From positions 23,416,501-23,480,500 of the forward strand of contig AP031352.1 in the NCBI GenBank assembly GCA_037833965.1: a stretch of 64,000 nucleotides of DNA, read 5' to 3'. The DNA is from Marchantia polymorpha subsp. ruderalis. Its lineage: Eukaryota; Streptophyta; Marchantiopsida; Marchantiales; Marchantiaceae. Positions 39,098 to 52,663 of the stretch are shown piece after piece. The notes below the pieces were generated by a model. That model was not told the DNA's origin, made no database searches, and saw only the letters and a program-made list of their open reading frames with translations. The first letter of the stretch is position 1, and each line of letters begins with the position of its first letter. Both the position numbers and the translations under genes were made by a program.

Positions 39098-42000
39098 TGA
39101 ACAAGATTGACATGCATATTCTTGACTTGAACTACAAATATTTTTTCAGGAAAAAATAAGGATGTAAATATCACAATATCTATGATGAGTTGAGATGTTA
39201 AGTTTTAAATCAAGCTCAATAAAATCGCATACAAAAATTTCATAAAATATCGTGGCATCAATACCTATATACTCTACATTTTTTATATCTTTTCAGAAAT
39301 CATAATGAACGTCGAATTTTTAATATGTGAGTATTTGAAAAAACATCATGACAATATTTGGAATCTTTGATTGCAAGAAAAATTGGTAAACAACTCTAGG
39401 ATTTTAAAAATGGAATATGTTAGAAAATTTATGAATTACATAACGCTTATATATGTCTGAAACTCTATATATTTATACTGAAGAATGAATGATTAAAAAA
39501 ACTCCAAAAAAATTGTGTAAATTAATAACAAATAACAGCTGTATGATTAAGTGAATATTCTATAAAAAAGAAAAAGCGCATAGCCAATGACATGTCAAAT
39601 TCCTCATCAATGTGTTCCAAATCTGAAGATAATACAAATGTATTACTCTGTCTTATGTGAAGTGAAATGTGTGGTAAATCACGTATAAAGAGAAAACATT
39701 TTATATGTAATCGGTCCAGATATATGTTGATATGTGCGGTTTTGGTCACATAGATTTTATTTCACAATTTTGACTATGGAAGTGCGACATGATGACATTT
39801 AGAACAATATCGGGGACCGCCTCCATATTGCTCTCAATGTCATCATGCAACAATCTGGCAACAATTCTATATAAAATTTGATTACATTACAAAAATGCTG
39901 GAACCAAAAGCTTTGGGCTACACGGGTTGCCTAGGCCTGTACTTCCTCTTTGTCATTTGAGCCGTATGCGGGGGAATGTAAAATTTTGATCCAAATCTAA
40001 TTTAAGAATGGTCATATATATATATTATGCTAACTTTAAAAAAAGATTGAAAATTTGTGTAACATGAATTATAGTTTACTTATAATACATATTATTTTTT
40101 TCAATTCAGATGATTATAATTTGAATTTTGTTTCAAATGATTGGAAAACATGAAAGAAAATAAAATCATCATCCAATCACTAAGATTACGAGTATTGTCA
40201 ATATATCATCCTAAAATAGTCAAGTAACTTATATAAAGATAAGATAACCTCATCATTAATCTCACTCAATCTAAAATAAAGAATATACAAACATTTGTGA
40301 ACAATCTCTAAATCTATCATCAATAAACATAAGATACAAATGATTGAAAATTATAAGATAATCTTATATCACTTAGTCTTTTACACGCCAATCACAATCA
40401 ATATATGATCACTCTAAGCTTTATCTAACTTCCTTAATCATTCCGTGGGAGACTTGTTGTTGGATAGAGAGTGTTGAAGACGATGATATAGGGATAATGG
40501 AGTTTATTTTTTTCTAAATTCATCACAAAGTATATTTTCACACCTTATCCATATATTACATCTTCCTTAAAACTCTTCCATAACATCGTGTCTTACACAA
40601 TCTACACCAGATTATCCCCTACTCTACACGAAAAGCCTCAACCATCGATTATGTCATGGATAGTTTGCACATCCATTCTCTTACCGACATGTAAATGACT
40701 TTCGGACAACATGGCTCAAAGTGAAGATACAGGAGGATAAGAAGAATTATTCAACACGAAACGAAACCTCAAATTGCGAGGAATTGTTAGCCTTCATTGT
40801 GGAGATAGATGCTTCGTTCACTATACTCCTTGATTGCAAAGCGAACGTGTTTTCAGAACGAGCATTAAAAGCACGCGTGAGGATCGGAACGGTAGAGTAT
40901 AATCACATGCATTGATTAAATAAGTTTCCAACGTGAATCCCTTCAATTAAAACTGATCATAAATGCTTTTGACGTATTGACATGCACTTCAGTCGCGTTT
41001 CATCTTCACGTTTGTTTTTTCACATGAAGAGTGAGAGTTCTATATGGATCTTCATACTCGCTACGGTTAGGCCCCAAGTGAATATGAAATGTCATGTGAA
41101 ATAGGCGGAAAAAACTGGTCTATTCTGCATTTGGCTGACTCCTGTCGAAAGGAAATGTCAAGGTGACAACATATGTGGAAAGTTACCATGTCCGGGGTCA
41201 CGTGGTGGGAGGGTAAAAAAAGAGAGTAAAAAAACGTACATCACTAGTTCAACTCCGTGGTGGAGGAGTTTCAGGCTACTTTGTTAACGGGGAAAACCAT
41301 GTGTGAGTTATTTTCTTCTGATAATGGGCTTAAAAAGTACACATTGGTTTTTGACAGACAGCTCTCAAACCGAATGTTGTAAACCAATATCCTCGGAGAT
41401 GAGTAGAACCGGTGTCACACTGGTTGATGACGATATTCTTACAACATTTCAAACCAAACTTACAAGAGAGAATTTTATTATAAAGTACTAGATACAGTAT
41501 AACTTTTGCTTTGAACTTGATAGATCATGTGGTGTCATTGTTTAAGTTGGAATAGTGTTGGATAAAGATCCTGTTTAGAATATCTTGCGATTGGTCTCAA
41601 TCTTGATCATGTCTCACATGAATCTACGGATAACTTTAGAATATCATGTCTTTGATCATGCAATATTGTAAAATTGATAGTTAATACATGTCATGAATAT
41701 TTTTTTTCATCAAACTAATTTCTTCAACATTGGATATGAAAATTATAGCACTTAAAAGTATATCTTTATGGAGTCAAGACTTATTTCATGTACGGATTAA
41801 CAGTACCCTTTCTTGTTAGTAGTGCGTTACTTGTTTTTCCAAATGTTTGATGAATCTCTGATCTGTTGTTTGTATGAATAGGAAAAAATATGTATACTAA
41901 ATGATATAATTTACAAATGTCATTATCATACAAGAGATGCATGAAATACATGTTATTAGCTTCTTCTTGTTCTCATTGCATGACCATTGGACCAAAACAA

Positions 42001-44290
42001 CATAGTTCATTTCGTTAACGAACAAGTTTTCACCGCAATGTAAACTACAACTAATTACTATGTGTTACTAACCTCGATAAGTCTTCTTCCGTGAAAGACG
42101 AGATCACATTTATTGGCTAATTATACCATGGCGATTGAATACATCCATATGTTTCCCATACTATTATATCATTGAGTTTGTACATCATTGTGGAGTGGTG
42201 ACAAATCAATTGAAAGAATGAAGCAAGATTCCTACTTATAAAATGCTAAATTTTAATATACATATAAACTTTGATTAGATAGTTTGAAAACCTTCCATAC
42301 CTTTTCGAAAATATGATCTACAGCACCTAAGATATCCATATTCAGACGCGATGCTAGTGTACTATACTAGAGTAACTATATTACTTTAATCTTCAATACT
42401 TTGCTGTATACCTGCAGATACTTTTTGAGATAGTTACAGTCCTGGGAGATGATAACATGCCAACATGATATTCTACGGCATATCCTTCTGGATATTCTAC
42501 GGTGGTTCAACACTTGCATGCTGTCGTAGTGTCAAGACACAAATTGTCATAGGCGTGACGTCTCTACTCAAACCTCAGCACGATATGCATTTCCGGCCTT
42601 GAAAGGAGGGAAGCAAAACGCTAGTGACTGGTTGTTCATCTCGAATCCATGCTGTAAACGAGGCGTGGTCATTCTGCAAAGTGATCGTGAGTCGGTGGAC
42701 AAACAATAACCAAATCCACGACTCCCTCCACAGCCACCTTCCTAGCGACTGTGGCTTAGAAAAAGCATTTATTGTATATATCTAAATACCGTGTTCTCAA
42801 CAAAACATACAGGAGAAGTTTCGCCCGTCTGACACGGTAACTAATTGGGTACTCAATCAGCTATCCTCGTGACACTCAACCAGGTGATAGGCTCATTCAC
42901 GAGCCAAGCCTGTAGCTTACAAACGAGCAGATTGTACGAAACTTCTGATTAGTTCTGAACGAAGGTTCTCGTTGTCCGTGATCCAATAAATGAGAGCAGA
43001 TTCATCCTTCAGATTTCTGCGGAAATTAATTCTCTTTTCAAAAGCAAAAGTGGTCTCAGTTTCAGCAGGAAAAGACATTGTAATAAGGCTGCAGTCTCGT
43101 CTACCAAGTCCGGACAAGATTGAGTGAGGTCAATGCTGAAGGTAATTGAGTGTGATCGGTCTACAGTGGAGAAGCCTAGAATAACGCAGACGCATGTGGG
43201 ACCTACGGTGCAACCAGAGCTTCTGACCCACAAGTGTGTGACCATCTGTCACCGTCAATCACATCATGTAATCATGTCGACGCAGAAGGAAGTGCAACAA
43301 ACAGCCTTTGTAACTCGGATCAACTCAAATCCGGGAAAGCCAATAACGAGTAGATCAAATAGTCATAACACGGCCCCACTCTCCTGGTTCTAAGAACACT
43401 AGAAGACTAAAACCTTCGAACGAAAGGGGCTCCGTGTGACATCCCGCCGTGCAGTGTCAAGGCCAGGTTGGATTGGAGTACGGTACATGAGAGTTTTGTG
43501 CAGAATGACACACAAGCCTGCAGTGCAATAGACGCTAAGACTGCTGAGATGCTGACTGCTCAATAAGTGGTCTATCTTCCTCCCACATTGCTTGTTGACG
43601 CATATCTTCTTTACGTCTTTCGCTTTCAAGGAAATAGCAAAAGTCCGACAAAGCAAAAAGTCCTACAAAGTAAAAGGACAGAGGAAGCAAGCGAAGACGC
43701 CCTACCAAGCCTTATCTTTTGTACGAAAACAGAATCTTTTTTCTCGTATGGAAAACAAGGTAACCGAGAGAGACCATGGCCTCGCCAAACAAGTTCTCGT
43801 ACTATAATGGGTGAAAAGACACGATATAATCGAGGCTAGGAAGCCGAACGCTCAGGCATGTTATATTAACAACCCAAAAGTGGTTACCTCTTACTAACGA
43901 AAGAAACAACAACACCAAAGCAAAAAGCAAACGAAGAGTATCCAGACAACCACATGACAATCAATAGGAACTACAGATAATTTCAGGCAGCGAACATAAA
44001 AAACTGCAAGTTACATTCAGGATTTCTTCAAAAGTTACTGCACTCCAGCTCACCACCCAATCAAATAGTGACTGGTATATTGGCAGCCGGAAGGGATAAG
44101 AGATTAGAACCTCGCAGCTACCCCTTGAATGACAAGAAAGTAGAACACCCATCAAGGCCGCGCTTTTACTCAGAATACGATACTGTCATCATCAACGATG
44201 CAGGATCCATCAAGATTCTCATCGTGGAAAGCACGCAACTTTCCCATTTCCAATGCCATAAATTGCGTTGAAGTTCGGCCTTCAGCAGAA
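39098..44290. other. Gene-poor intergenic
   Basis: AT-rich up to about 42.5 kb, then more balanced. Small frames (40,721-40,915; 42,917-43,393; 43,567-43,839) have no recognised domains and no consistent splice structure that I could follow. Confidence 0.4.
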
Positions 44291-44294
44291 GTCC

Positions 44295-44435
44295 AACATG
44301 AACAATCCACAACAGAAGTAGGGTCGTGGACGATGCTTCAAACAGCAATCGGGCTTCTGCAGAGAACTAACATGAACAATCGACGACTGTAGTGGGGTCG
44401 TGGACAGTGCTTCAGACGAGCATTCAACGCGAATG
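44295..44435 (+). repeat. 74-bp imperfect tandem repeat
   Basis: Two units spaced 74 bp apart each start AACATGAACAATC and contain GGGTCGTGGAC and GTGCTTCA- or ATGCTTCA-like blocks. No coding meaning is apparent. Confidence 0.65.
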
Positions 44436-44860
44436 TATGTGGGTTCCTGCTTCTTATTTCCTTCCTCCCGTGCATTCCTTGCAGATCATCAAGCTTACTG
44501 GGTTGGAAAAACAGAACCAAAGTGCCCAATGCCCAATTCGCTACACAGACATTTTACTGTAAAAGCCTAGAACGACAGAAAACCTCTCTGACCGCGAACC
44601 GCGCCATCCCAATCTCCCTTGTTTTCCAAAACCTTGTTCACATCTTCTGTCCATGGGAATACTACGATCATTCGGATTTTATGAAGCCTGCTTCCGCCTT
44701 CTACATCTGTGCGATTGCGAGATCCGCTAGTAATGGGAACTGTTTCCCGAGTGATTCTGTCAGAATTGCGTTGTCTATGGGGAAGTAAGATGTACTTACG
44801 GGGAACCCTCTGGGTTGGACGACTCGCTCATATTACAGCTGCTGCATTATTTGGTGCGAC

Positions 44861-45010
44861 TTCCACCATGTCGTGTTCATTTGAAGATCCAGTAGGAGAT
44901 CTAAGAATTTGGGCTGTTCAAACATTTGGACTTTCGAAATCTTCCACCATATCATGTTGACTTGGATATCCAGTATGATATCTACGAATGGGCGTTCAAA
45001 CATTTAATCC
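44861..45010 (+). repeat. 81-bp imperfect tandem repeat
   Basis: TTCCACCATGTCGTGTT at 44,861 and TTCCACCATATCATGTT at 44,942 begin two units that also share GATCCAGTA/TATCCAGTA, GATCTA/TATCTA and GTTCAAACATTT blocks. Confidence 0.65.
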
Positions 45011-48000
45011 ACCTCCCAAGAAGACGCTCCTCAAATGGAAATCCTCTCACGGTTCGAATATACCATCGGCCGTATTCCTAATCTCCCGAGTGGCTTTCTT
45101 CGGTAGCCCCTGTGAGAATCCTTGCCATTGCACATTCTGCATATGTTAAGAGTCCAAGATCCCAGAAATAGCAGAAAGATACAATATTCATACGGGTACA
45201 CTATAAGCAGCCCACAAAACCTATCGAAGGCATTTACTATTGTTCCGAGTTCAGAAGCATAAGAAATACATTGCCTTCAGAATCCATCGTCCGTCGCCTC
45301 TGTTTTTGTCCTTTGCAATGCGTATAGGTATTCCTGCTGAGGAAATAACAGTATCAAAGACCGACCGATTCGAATATTAAATTTTTCTGAGTTTTGTACA
45401 GAAAACCCGATAATATACAGAAAAAGAACATCAAAGGCTTTCATGATTGTTCCGCACTCAGAAGGACAACAAACATGTTACAATCACAATTCAACTTCGA
45501 ATATCTGCACATGAGATAGTTTCTCCATGGTTTCCAGAATTTTCCTTTACTAAATTAGGGAATTACGAAGTCTTGAAGGTCAGGATTTGACGTTTAGTGG
45601 GCATTCTTCCAACAATAAAGAACGAATTCTGGGACAAACTGAGCCAAGGAATTAAAGATTGAACTTTACAAGACTCCAAATGCTGATACAATTCTCATAA
45701 AGATCTCACTGAAATTGTTCTGCCCCTAATTTTCGCATGATGAATATCCTCTGTTGCTTCGTGTAACAGATCTGAAGGACATGCAGTAACTTCTTCAGGT
45801 TAAACAACTAACCAACTCTATGCCAAATTCTACGACCATATCACTCCAGAAAGATAATACATGCTGAATAATGCTGAAGGACTGTGCTAAATGACTTCTC
45901 ATATCCTGCAGGACCTATTGGTATATTCCAATGGATGGCTAATTGAACAGAGTAGCTTTTAAAGATTGACTGGTATAGCTTTTCATTTTCTTCCAATAAG
46001 GACTCAAATGACAAAGCTGCTTCACAATCAACATGTCCAAAATGACAGAAGTCCATACCAGATTATCCTAACAGTCTTCACCTTATTTCAATTGTACATA
46101 TGTGTACACTCAGTTCGTGTGGTTCACACTAGATGTGGAGAAAAAATTTCAACTTGGGCAAAAAAATATTTCAGGTTTAGATTCTCGTTTTCAGGGGTAC
46201 AAGCTAAACTAAGGTTTTTGTTGTTTCTTTCCTCCAACATATGAAATATAATGACAAGTATCTAACTGTCAACACAGAGCACAATCAGTGAGTGGGGCTC
46301 TCGTTGATTATAATTACACTTGATAAGGATAGCTGCAAAAATAATGTGGACTGAACTATTAAGAGGGTGTATGTCTACCCCTGGTTAGTATAAACACACT
46401 ATTTACGATGACCTGTGTAACTTTCAGAAAACTCTGCAAAGTTTTCTAAAACTTCGAATGCTTTGACTTCTTTTAATATGACTGATAGTGATAAGTCTTA
46501 TCACTAAAAGTAATTAACAATACAGTAGTCCGAAAGGACGCACATCACAACCCGTTTATTGGCAATATAAAACCCTATCAGGATCTATTAACAACATCTT
46601 GTGTCCACGATCGGACCCCAATCACACTTCCTAATCTTCACTACTCTTTGGGAAAGAGACAGAGAATGAGCTCTTTTATGTCAATGATATCCACGAGCGA
46701 TACCTGATATCGCTCTTTGATACCAGGTATCCAAAGTCCAGCCACACAATACCCGGTCGAAACAGTCAAAGATGAGCTAGTTAAGTTGAAGGATGATGAT
46801 ATGGACTAAATGATGTGTAGATACAAAGCAGCATGTTCAATTTACCAGAAAAAGTGAAAGAATTTTTTTTTGGTCCGCTTCAGTCTCTTCTTTCTTGATG
46901 TAACTAAGAGAATATTTTCTAGCCCATAGAACGAACCTGCCTAGATGTATATAATAGACGGAGTCAACGTGCGAACTTGCGTACTGGGAATTATACCGAC
47001 GATACTTTTACTCAAACAATTAAGAGTAAGTAAACACGAAGACCAGCATGTGAGATACTGGACCAAACTTGAGTAGATTTGGTACAAAGCAGTGATGTCT
47101 TAGTGCCCACAGCAAACCCATGGAGCCTGTAACATAAAGAGGAGATTGAACACTTCATGTTCTTCACTTTGAACCCACATAGAACAAAATATATTTGACG
47201 ATTATGTCTGGGGTATGCGAACATAATAGTCATCTAACGGAAAACACCCATAATGGACATCTAACGGGAAACACCCATAATGGACGTGTGAAGTCAGCAA
47301 CGAACTACAAGCTATAAGAAATCTACAAAGAGCCAAATATAAACTCATAAACTAGCAGTCCTCATACACGATGCAACTGTCCAGGTTGAAGTGTACTCTA
47401 GGAATAAAGCTGTCAAATGTGAAATCCAAAGAACCAAACCCTGTCTGAACGGATAAAAAGAAGGGCAGAATGCGAAAGATATCAAAGAGAACCCAGATGC
47501 GATACAGAAACTACAGGACTACCTCATTACCTATAACGGTGTTCACTGGGTAGAAGAGCCACTACTCCTCACCACGAACTTTTGTCACTGTCAGGGCCAA
47601 TGGCCCCCTATTCGTTATATCTTGTACCCATTTTACATTCCATCTGACCTTCTATATACGTCTAGTGAACGACACCCGATCCTGTCTAGTTCATGAACAA
47701 GGGATCTCCCAGTACCACCGTACTTTATATGAGTGCCTTGGCATATGATGAATAGAATCAAAACCAACCGTAAATTCTCCTGGTGGTCAAGAGGCTATAC
47801 TCAGAATGAGCAACTACCTGAATCAAGTAAACGTATCAGTGAAGAAAAAATATTATATTTTGGCTGGTATGAATACAGAAAACGTGTACACAGTAAGGCA
47901 GGAAGTTCTAAATTTTTCAACCCACCTCCAGGTTGTCAAGGAACTGTGTACAGAATGTGCAACTACCTGGGTCAACAAACCAATTGAACTAATTGGCTGG

Positions 48001-48300
48001 TGTAGATACAACAACCGTTTAATCTCTACAACAGACAGATTTTATGCTTCAAGTTTTAATAGAAACTGTGCCTTGAAAAAATTACATGTACAGCAATGTA
48101 TAATAGGAAGTCAATGTAAGTGCAACATGCCTCAGTCCACGATTTCTTTTCCTTGATACGCAAGGAGTAAAATGTACTCAAAGAGAAAAGATCAGCCACA
48201 TAACTGACTTCAAAACATTCAGGAACGTGATCCATGAAATCCAGAGTCACAAGAAATCCAGACAGGAAATACTGAGAATGCGTGCGGGGAGGAAACTAAT
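45011..48300. other. Intergenic with short repeats
   Basis: No gene is recognised. A 27-bp tandem duplication (CATCTAACGG-AAACACCC) occupies 47,231-47,284. Small hairpins occur at 46,488-46,506 (AGTGATAAG/CTTATCACT) and near 46,700 (GAGCGATA/TATCGCTC). Confidence 0.45.
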
Positions 48301-48327
48301 TGTAATAATACCATGACACCAGAGGCC

Positions 48328-49493
48328 CTACGACAGGCCAAGGTGGCCGTCTTCGAGACGAAAATGTCTCAAGAACAGCTTTACCGCCAAAAACCGAACG
48401 TACAACGAGAAAATGTCAAGAAACGCCATGCAAAGACGAAGTGAAGGCGATAATGTGCCGGGAAGAGCGAGAAAGGAGCGCACCTGCGCGCGCGTAGCAT
48501 CGCGAAACTCTTGCACCCGACGCCACGACACCATGTTCACTCGCCGAGCCCAATTTCGCAACACCAACGAGCCTTCGATCGAATTGAGCGGCACAATCCG
48601 TCGATTAAGACACGGGAAATTCAAGTTTCAGAGTTCAGGAAACAGTAGAGACGAGCCGCGAACGAGCCGAGCTTTGCAAAGGTGGCAATGCGACAGCGCC
48701 CGTTTGCCCGAGCGGGGTACGGGTGCATGCACCTGGGCGCGATTCCGGCGTTTCACTCTTACTTTTACCGAGCCCACTCCTCGATCTGCTCTCGAATATT
48801 GAACGCCCACGATATGTCTCGAGGGCCCACTCCCGCCCTGTTGACGAGCTGAAGAATAATAAAACCAGTGCCTCAATAATGCCATTTCGAGTATTTCGTA
48901 ATAAATATATACTCGAAATTTCATAAAGTCCAGACTTCCGAAGAACATAGCTTCGATTGAAAATCATTTCCATCTTCCATCGAGAAAATGGTGAAAGTGA
49001 AAAGAACAAAATGATGGAAAATGGGGCTGTTGGGTTAATGGTGGCCCCAGCAGCATCAAGTCAATAGCATCTTCTATATAAGGGAAGCCAGCCATGAAGC
49101 TTTATGCTGTCAAGGAACAAATTTAAAACTCCACTCTCGTCTCGTTACTGGCTGGCAGCGGAGAGATGGATAACTCGGAAGGTTGCAGTTAGTCCTGCGG
49201 GTGGGACCGAGCGGCCATGGTAGGAACATTTTCCCATACCTCGTTGGACAGATAGATGGATAGCGAGGTCCAGCACCTGCAAGCAAGTCGAGTATTTGCA
49301 TGGCCAAATCTACGTCGCGATCATTCTGTCCGAGTACTCGAAATGTCATGATTTTAAGACATCGGTACGACATTAGAGCCGCTCCTTTAAGTTGGCTGGC
49401 TGCTCTACAATTGGCAACATCGCCGACATGCTTGCTAAATTGCTCGGTGTAGGACGTAATTCCCCAAGACTCTTCCCGCAAGAGTATCACCAA
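48328..49493 (-). other. GC-richer island with unassigned frames
   Basis: This island stands out from AT-rich flanks. The minus strand has open frames of 98 codons (48,624-48,328, containing MVSWRRVQEFRDATRAQV) and 127 codons (49,493-49,110, containing DVDLAMQILDLLAGAGPR). The plus strand has an Arg-rich 129-codon frame at 48,413-48,802. I recognise none of them and found no clear splice links. It could be the 5' part of an unknown gene, a gene remnant or a promoter island. Confidence 0.25.
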
Positions 49494-49739
49494 CGAGTTG
49501 AATTAAATGTACGCGAAATCTTCTCACCTTTGCAAGCAAGCAACACCACCAGCACACTTTCTCGACATGTTAGAGTGCACTCGTGGGCGGTCAGACAATC
49601 TCCCTGCAGCTGCTCTGCTGAAATGGACATAGTCAGCCGCCATGCAGAAACACTTTTCAAACATTCCCCAAGTTTAGGAAAAGCTTTCCTACGAACCAGA
49701 TCTAGCAAAAACGGGGAGGATAAATAAATTACTTGACTG

Positions 49740-52090
49740 AGCTTTATGCTGGCGATACTATCCCCGTACCAAACAATTTATAGCGTCAAAAATCCATTGG
49801 TCATTTTTACGAATGGGGAAAGACTCAGTTTTTTGAGATATTTTGTCATGCTTATCTAAACTCCTACAACAACTCCCCTAGAGATGAAATATATCTTCGC
49901 TAAAACGGATAATTTCCACCGAGCTGGGTATCCATGATCTCCAGTTGCAGGTCTTCTCTTGAAGTTGTTTCTCCTTAACGAAGCAATCATACAACCATTC
50001 GCGATAAAATTTTAGTGCTAATAACTTTCTAACGATGCAGATTTTCTTTCGGGATGCAAGAATAGTTTTTTTTTTCTTTAATATTCTCTATAATATTGAC
50101 CGCGCATCTCCATTTGCTAAATCTTAACATGAACGATATGATCACACGTCTCAACTAGTATAAGCTGCGTTTGTACGTTCTGCTTGTTGCATTTGAGCTG
50201 CAAATGTACTTGCGTCTCCAATATTAAACAGCTTTTATAAGGAGTGCCACATTCTAGCGTATAAATTCATTTCTAATCACTTTCTATTCATATCAGAGAT
50301 CTATAATCATAAAATTCTTACCGCAAGGTGGAGTGAACCAATAATGTATTTCATTGCAAGTTCTGAACAATACAACGTTAAAATGAAACACTCAGCAGAT
50401 AGTGTGGTTCATCTCATTGAGATGAAATCGTGTAGAAAGTAGGAATCAGGTGTCACTATGAGTGCTTTTTGTAAAGAGACAAATTAATTTTGAAAAATAT
50501 AGGCAGCCAACATTTGTGAATTAATTGTAGGGGGAATAGCCATAAAAGTTGTTACTCTGGCGGCCTTGAGATAGATAATGAGGAATTCATTTCATTTTTA
50601 TTTATCGTATTTTTAAACTCTATGTCTCAATTGCCAAAGTTCTTACCATTATTGCGGAAGATGCAATTGTAATAGATTTGATAACGGAAGCGTCAAAACT
50701 ATTGGAAGCAATATGATGCTTTAATTTTATTCAGATGTTAGATATCATGAATGCGGTTCTAAAAAAGTGAGCTGTTCTTTCTTAAGCTTTACGGCGAAAG
50801 GATCATAATATCCTCAACACTATGGACGTTGTTGCTGTTACAATATATGACAAATTTATGATTGAAATGCAATGACAAGAAGTATAGAAGATGGTGCATG
50901 GACTGGTTACATTTTTATGTTTCACAGAAAATATCACTACCCTTGATATGATATGGAATCAAGTTATGTGACTACGAGACGCCTTTGTTTTTCTCAATAT
51001 TCTTTTGTATTGATGAAACGGATTGCCTATCTATGTCACATTTTTGCTCATGGAAATGTCGCAGAACTAGTTGAGTTGGAGTGTATGTATCCACAAGACT
51101 TTGAATAGTATGACATAGTTATGTTAGAATAGCATATTTTTCAATTCCAAACAAAATTGAGATCAAACAAAGCTTTGTACTAGATTTGATCTCTCTTCGC
51201 TTTAACAATCAAGTTGTTTGAACTCAATAAATCTTTTACATATCATCTTGTATTTTGACTAATCAATCTAGCCTTAACTTTACAATTTAGCATCAAGTCA
51301 ACAAAACGCACATTCTCAACATTGAAGATTTTAAAAAGCCGATTGAGGAACAAAATGGGCAACGAGTACCTTGATGATGCTCTCAATTTTTTTGGAAAAG
51401 AATTAGCACAAGGAATAACCACTAAGCTTATGATCAAGAAATTTCAAGCGCTCAACATTGGATAACTTCAATTGGATTAATACACAAAATTCAATTTTTT
51501 ATATTTTGGGTTTATTTCTCTAAGTAATCTCTCATGGGTTCCAAAAATTTTGGTTGTAACAAAGTTCAATAATACAATTAACCATTTAAATTCCAAAAAT
51601 TTTTGGCTGCAACGTTACATAAATACATGGGCGAAGACCTCACCAAAAAAATCTTGTCTCAGCCATTGGATTTGTCTAAGTGGATATAAAATTTTCATTG
51701 AAATGGATTTTTTGTGAATCGATTTCTAGACATGCATTATTGCCAAAATAAGAGATGATTTATTTTAAGTGTCACAACAAGAACTAGCATTCTTCTTATC
51801 TTTTGATCATTGATGGAATTACATGACTATCATGGAACTAATGTATTGAAAGGTTAAGCCAACTCTCGATTCTCCTGTTGAATACAATTCTACGATGTAC
51901 ATGCTATCGTCTTTAAAAAGTTGGATGCTTGTGGATCTTGTCTTGATGTGAACTGCTAGATACTTTGTCTTAAATTCAGTGGCTTTTCCATCCATATACA
52001 CACTAATTGTTAAAATACGTTATATGCAACAACGTTGATGACTAGATGCTCCTCTATTTTACTTATTTCATCTATTAAACAGATGAAATA
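49740..52090. other. AT-rich intergenic
   Basis: No gene or recognisable element. A motif like TTCCAAAAATTTTTGG-TGCAAC occurs twice, at about 51,540 and 51,591, which may be a small repeat. Confidence 0.5.
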
Positions 52091-52091
52091 T

Positions 52092-52162
52092 ATCAAAAAT
52101 GTATCCATACTTACAAGAATGTTAACACGATCTGTTAACATTCTTATGGATACATTTTTGAT
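52092..52162. repeat. Near-perfect 30-bp hairpin with bulge
   Basis: The arm ATCAAAAATGTATCCAT then AAGAATGTTAACA (52,092-52,127) is exactly complementary to 52,133-52,162, except for an extra ACTTAC in the left arm. The loop is CGATC. It lies about 500 bp upstream of the NDUFA6-like start codon. It could be a snap-back mutation, a tiny foldback element or a small-RNA hairpin. Confidence 0.85.
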
Positions 52163-52663
52163 GTGTTTACTTTCAGTACTTGGGCTTGAAATCCATCAGT
52201 CCACAAAGTGGCTTGATGGTTTCGCCTTGCTCCAGTATGCAAAAAATGAAAATGAATCATATGGGTTGCAGTCCGCTAGAACAATTAACGATTAGTATTA
52301 ATATTAAAAAACCTGTATGTTTCTACTACCAATTAATCTTCTCGTTATCAATTGAGTATTGCCGGGCAAAGTAGGTGATGACTAATTGTAGACACAAGGA
52401 CATATTTCCCTTGCTTTCATCCGTGAATCGCTTGATGAGGGCTTTTAATTATATTACTCGCTGCTCTCTCAGAATCGGGCCCGAACTCGACCAGCGACCG
52501 ATCCGAGCGTCGTGAGGAATGAACAGACCGCGGGGAGGCTGTGTTCTGTGTTGGTGAGCCAGAGGCTGCATTCATAGAGCGATCGGATCGGTGACAATTT
52601 GGTTGCAGTGCGTATTGCGGTGCTACGGGCCGTAAGCAGCAGCAGAAGCAGCAGCGGGGAGGG

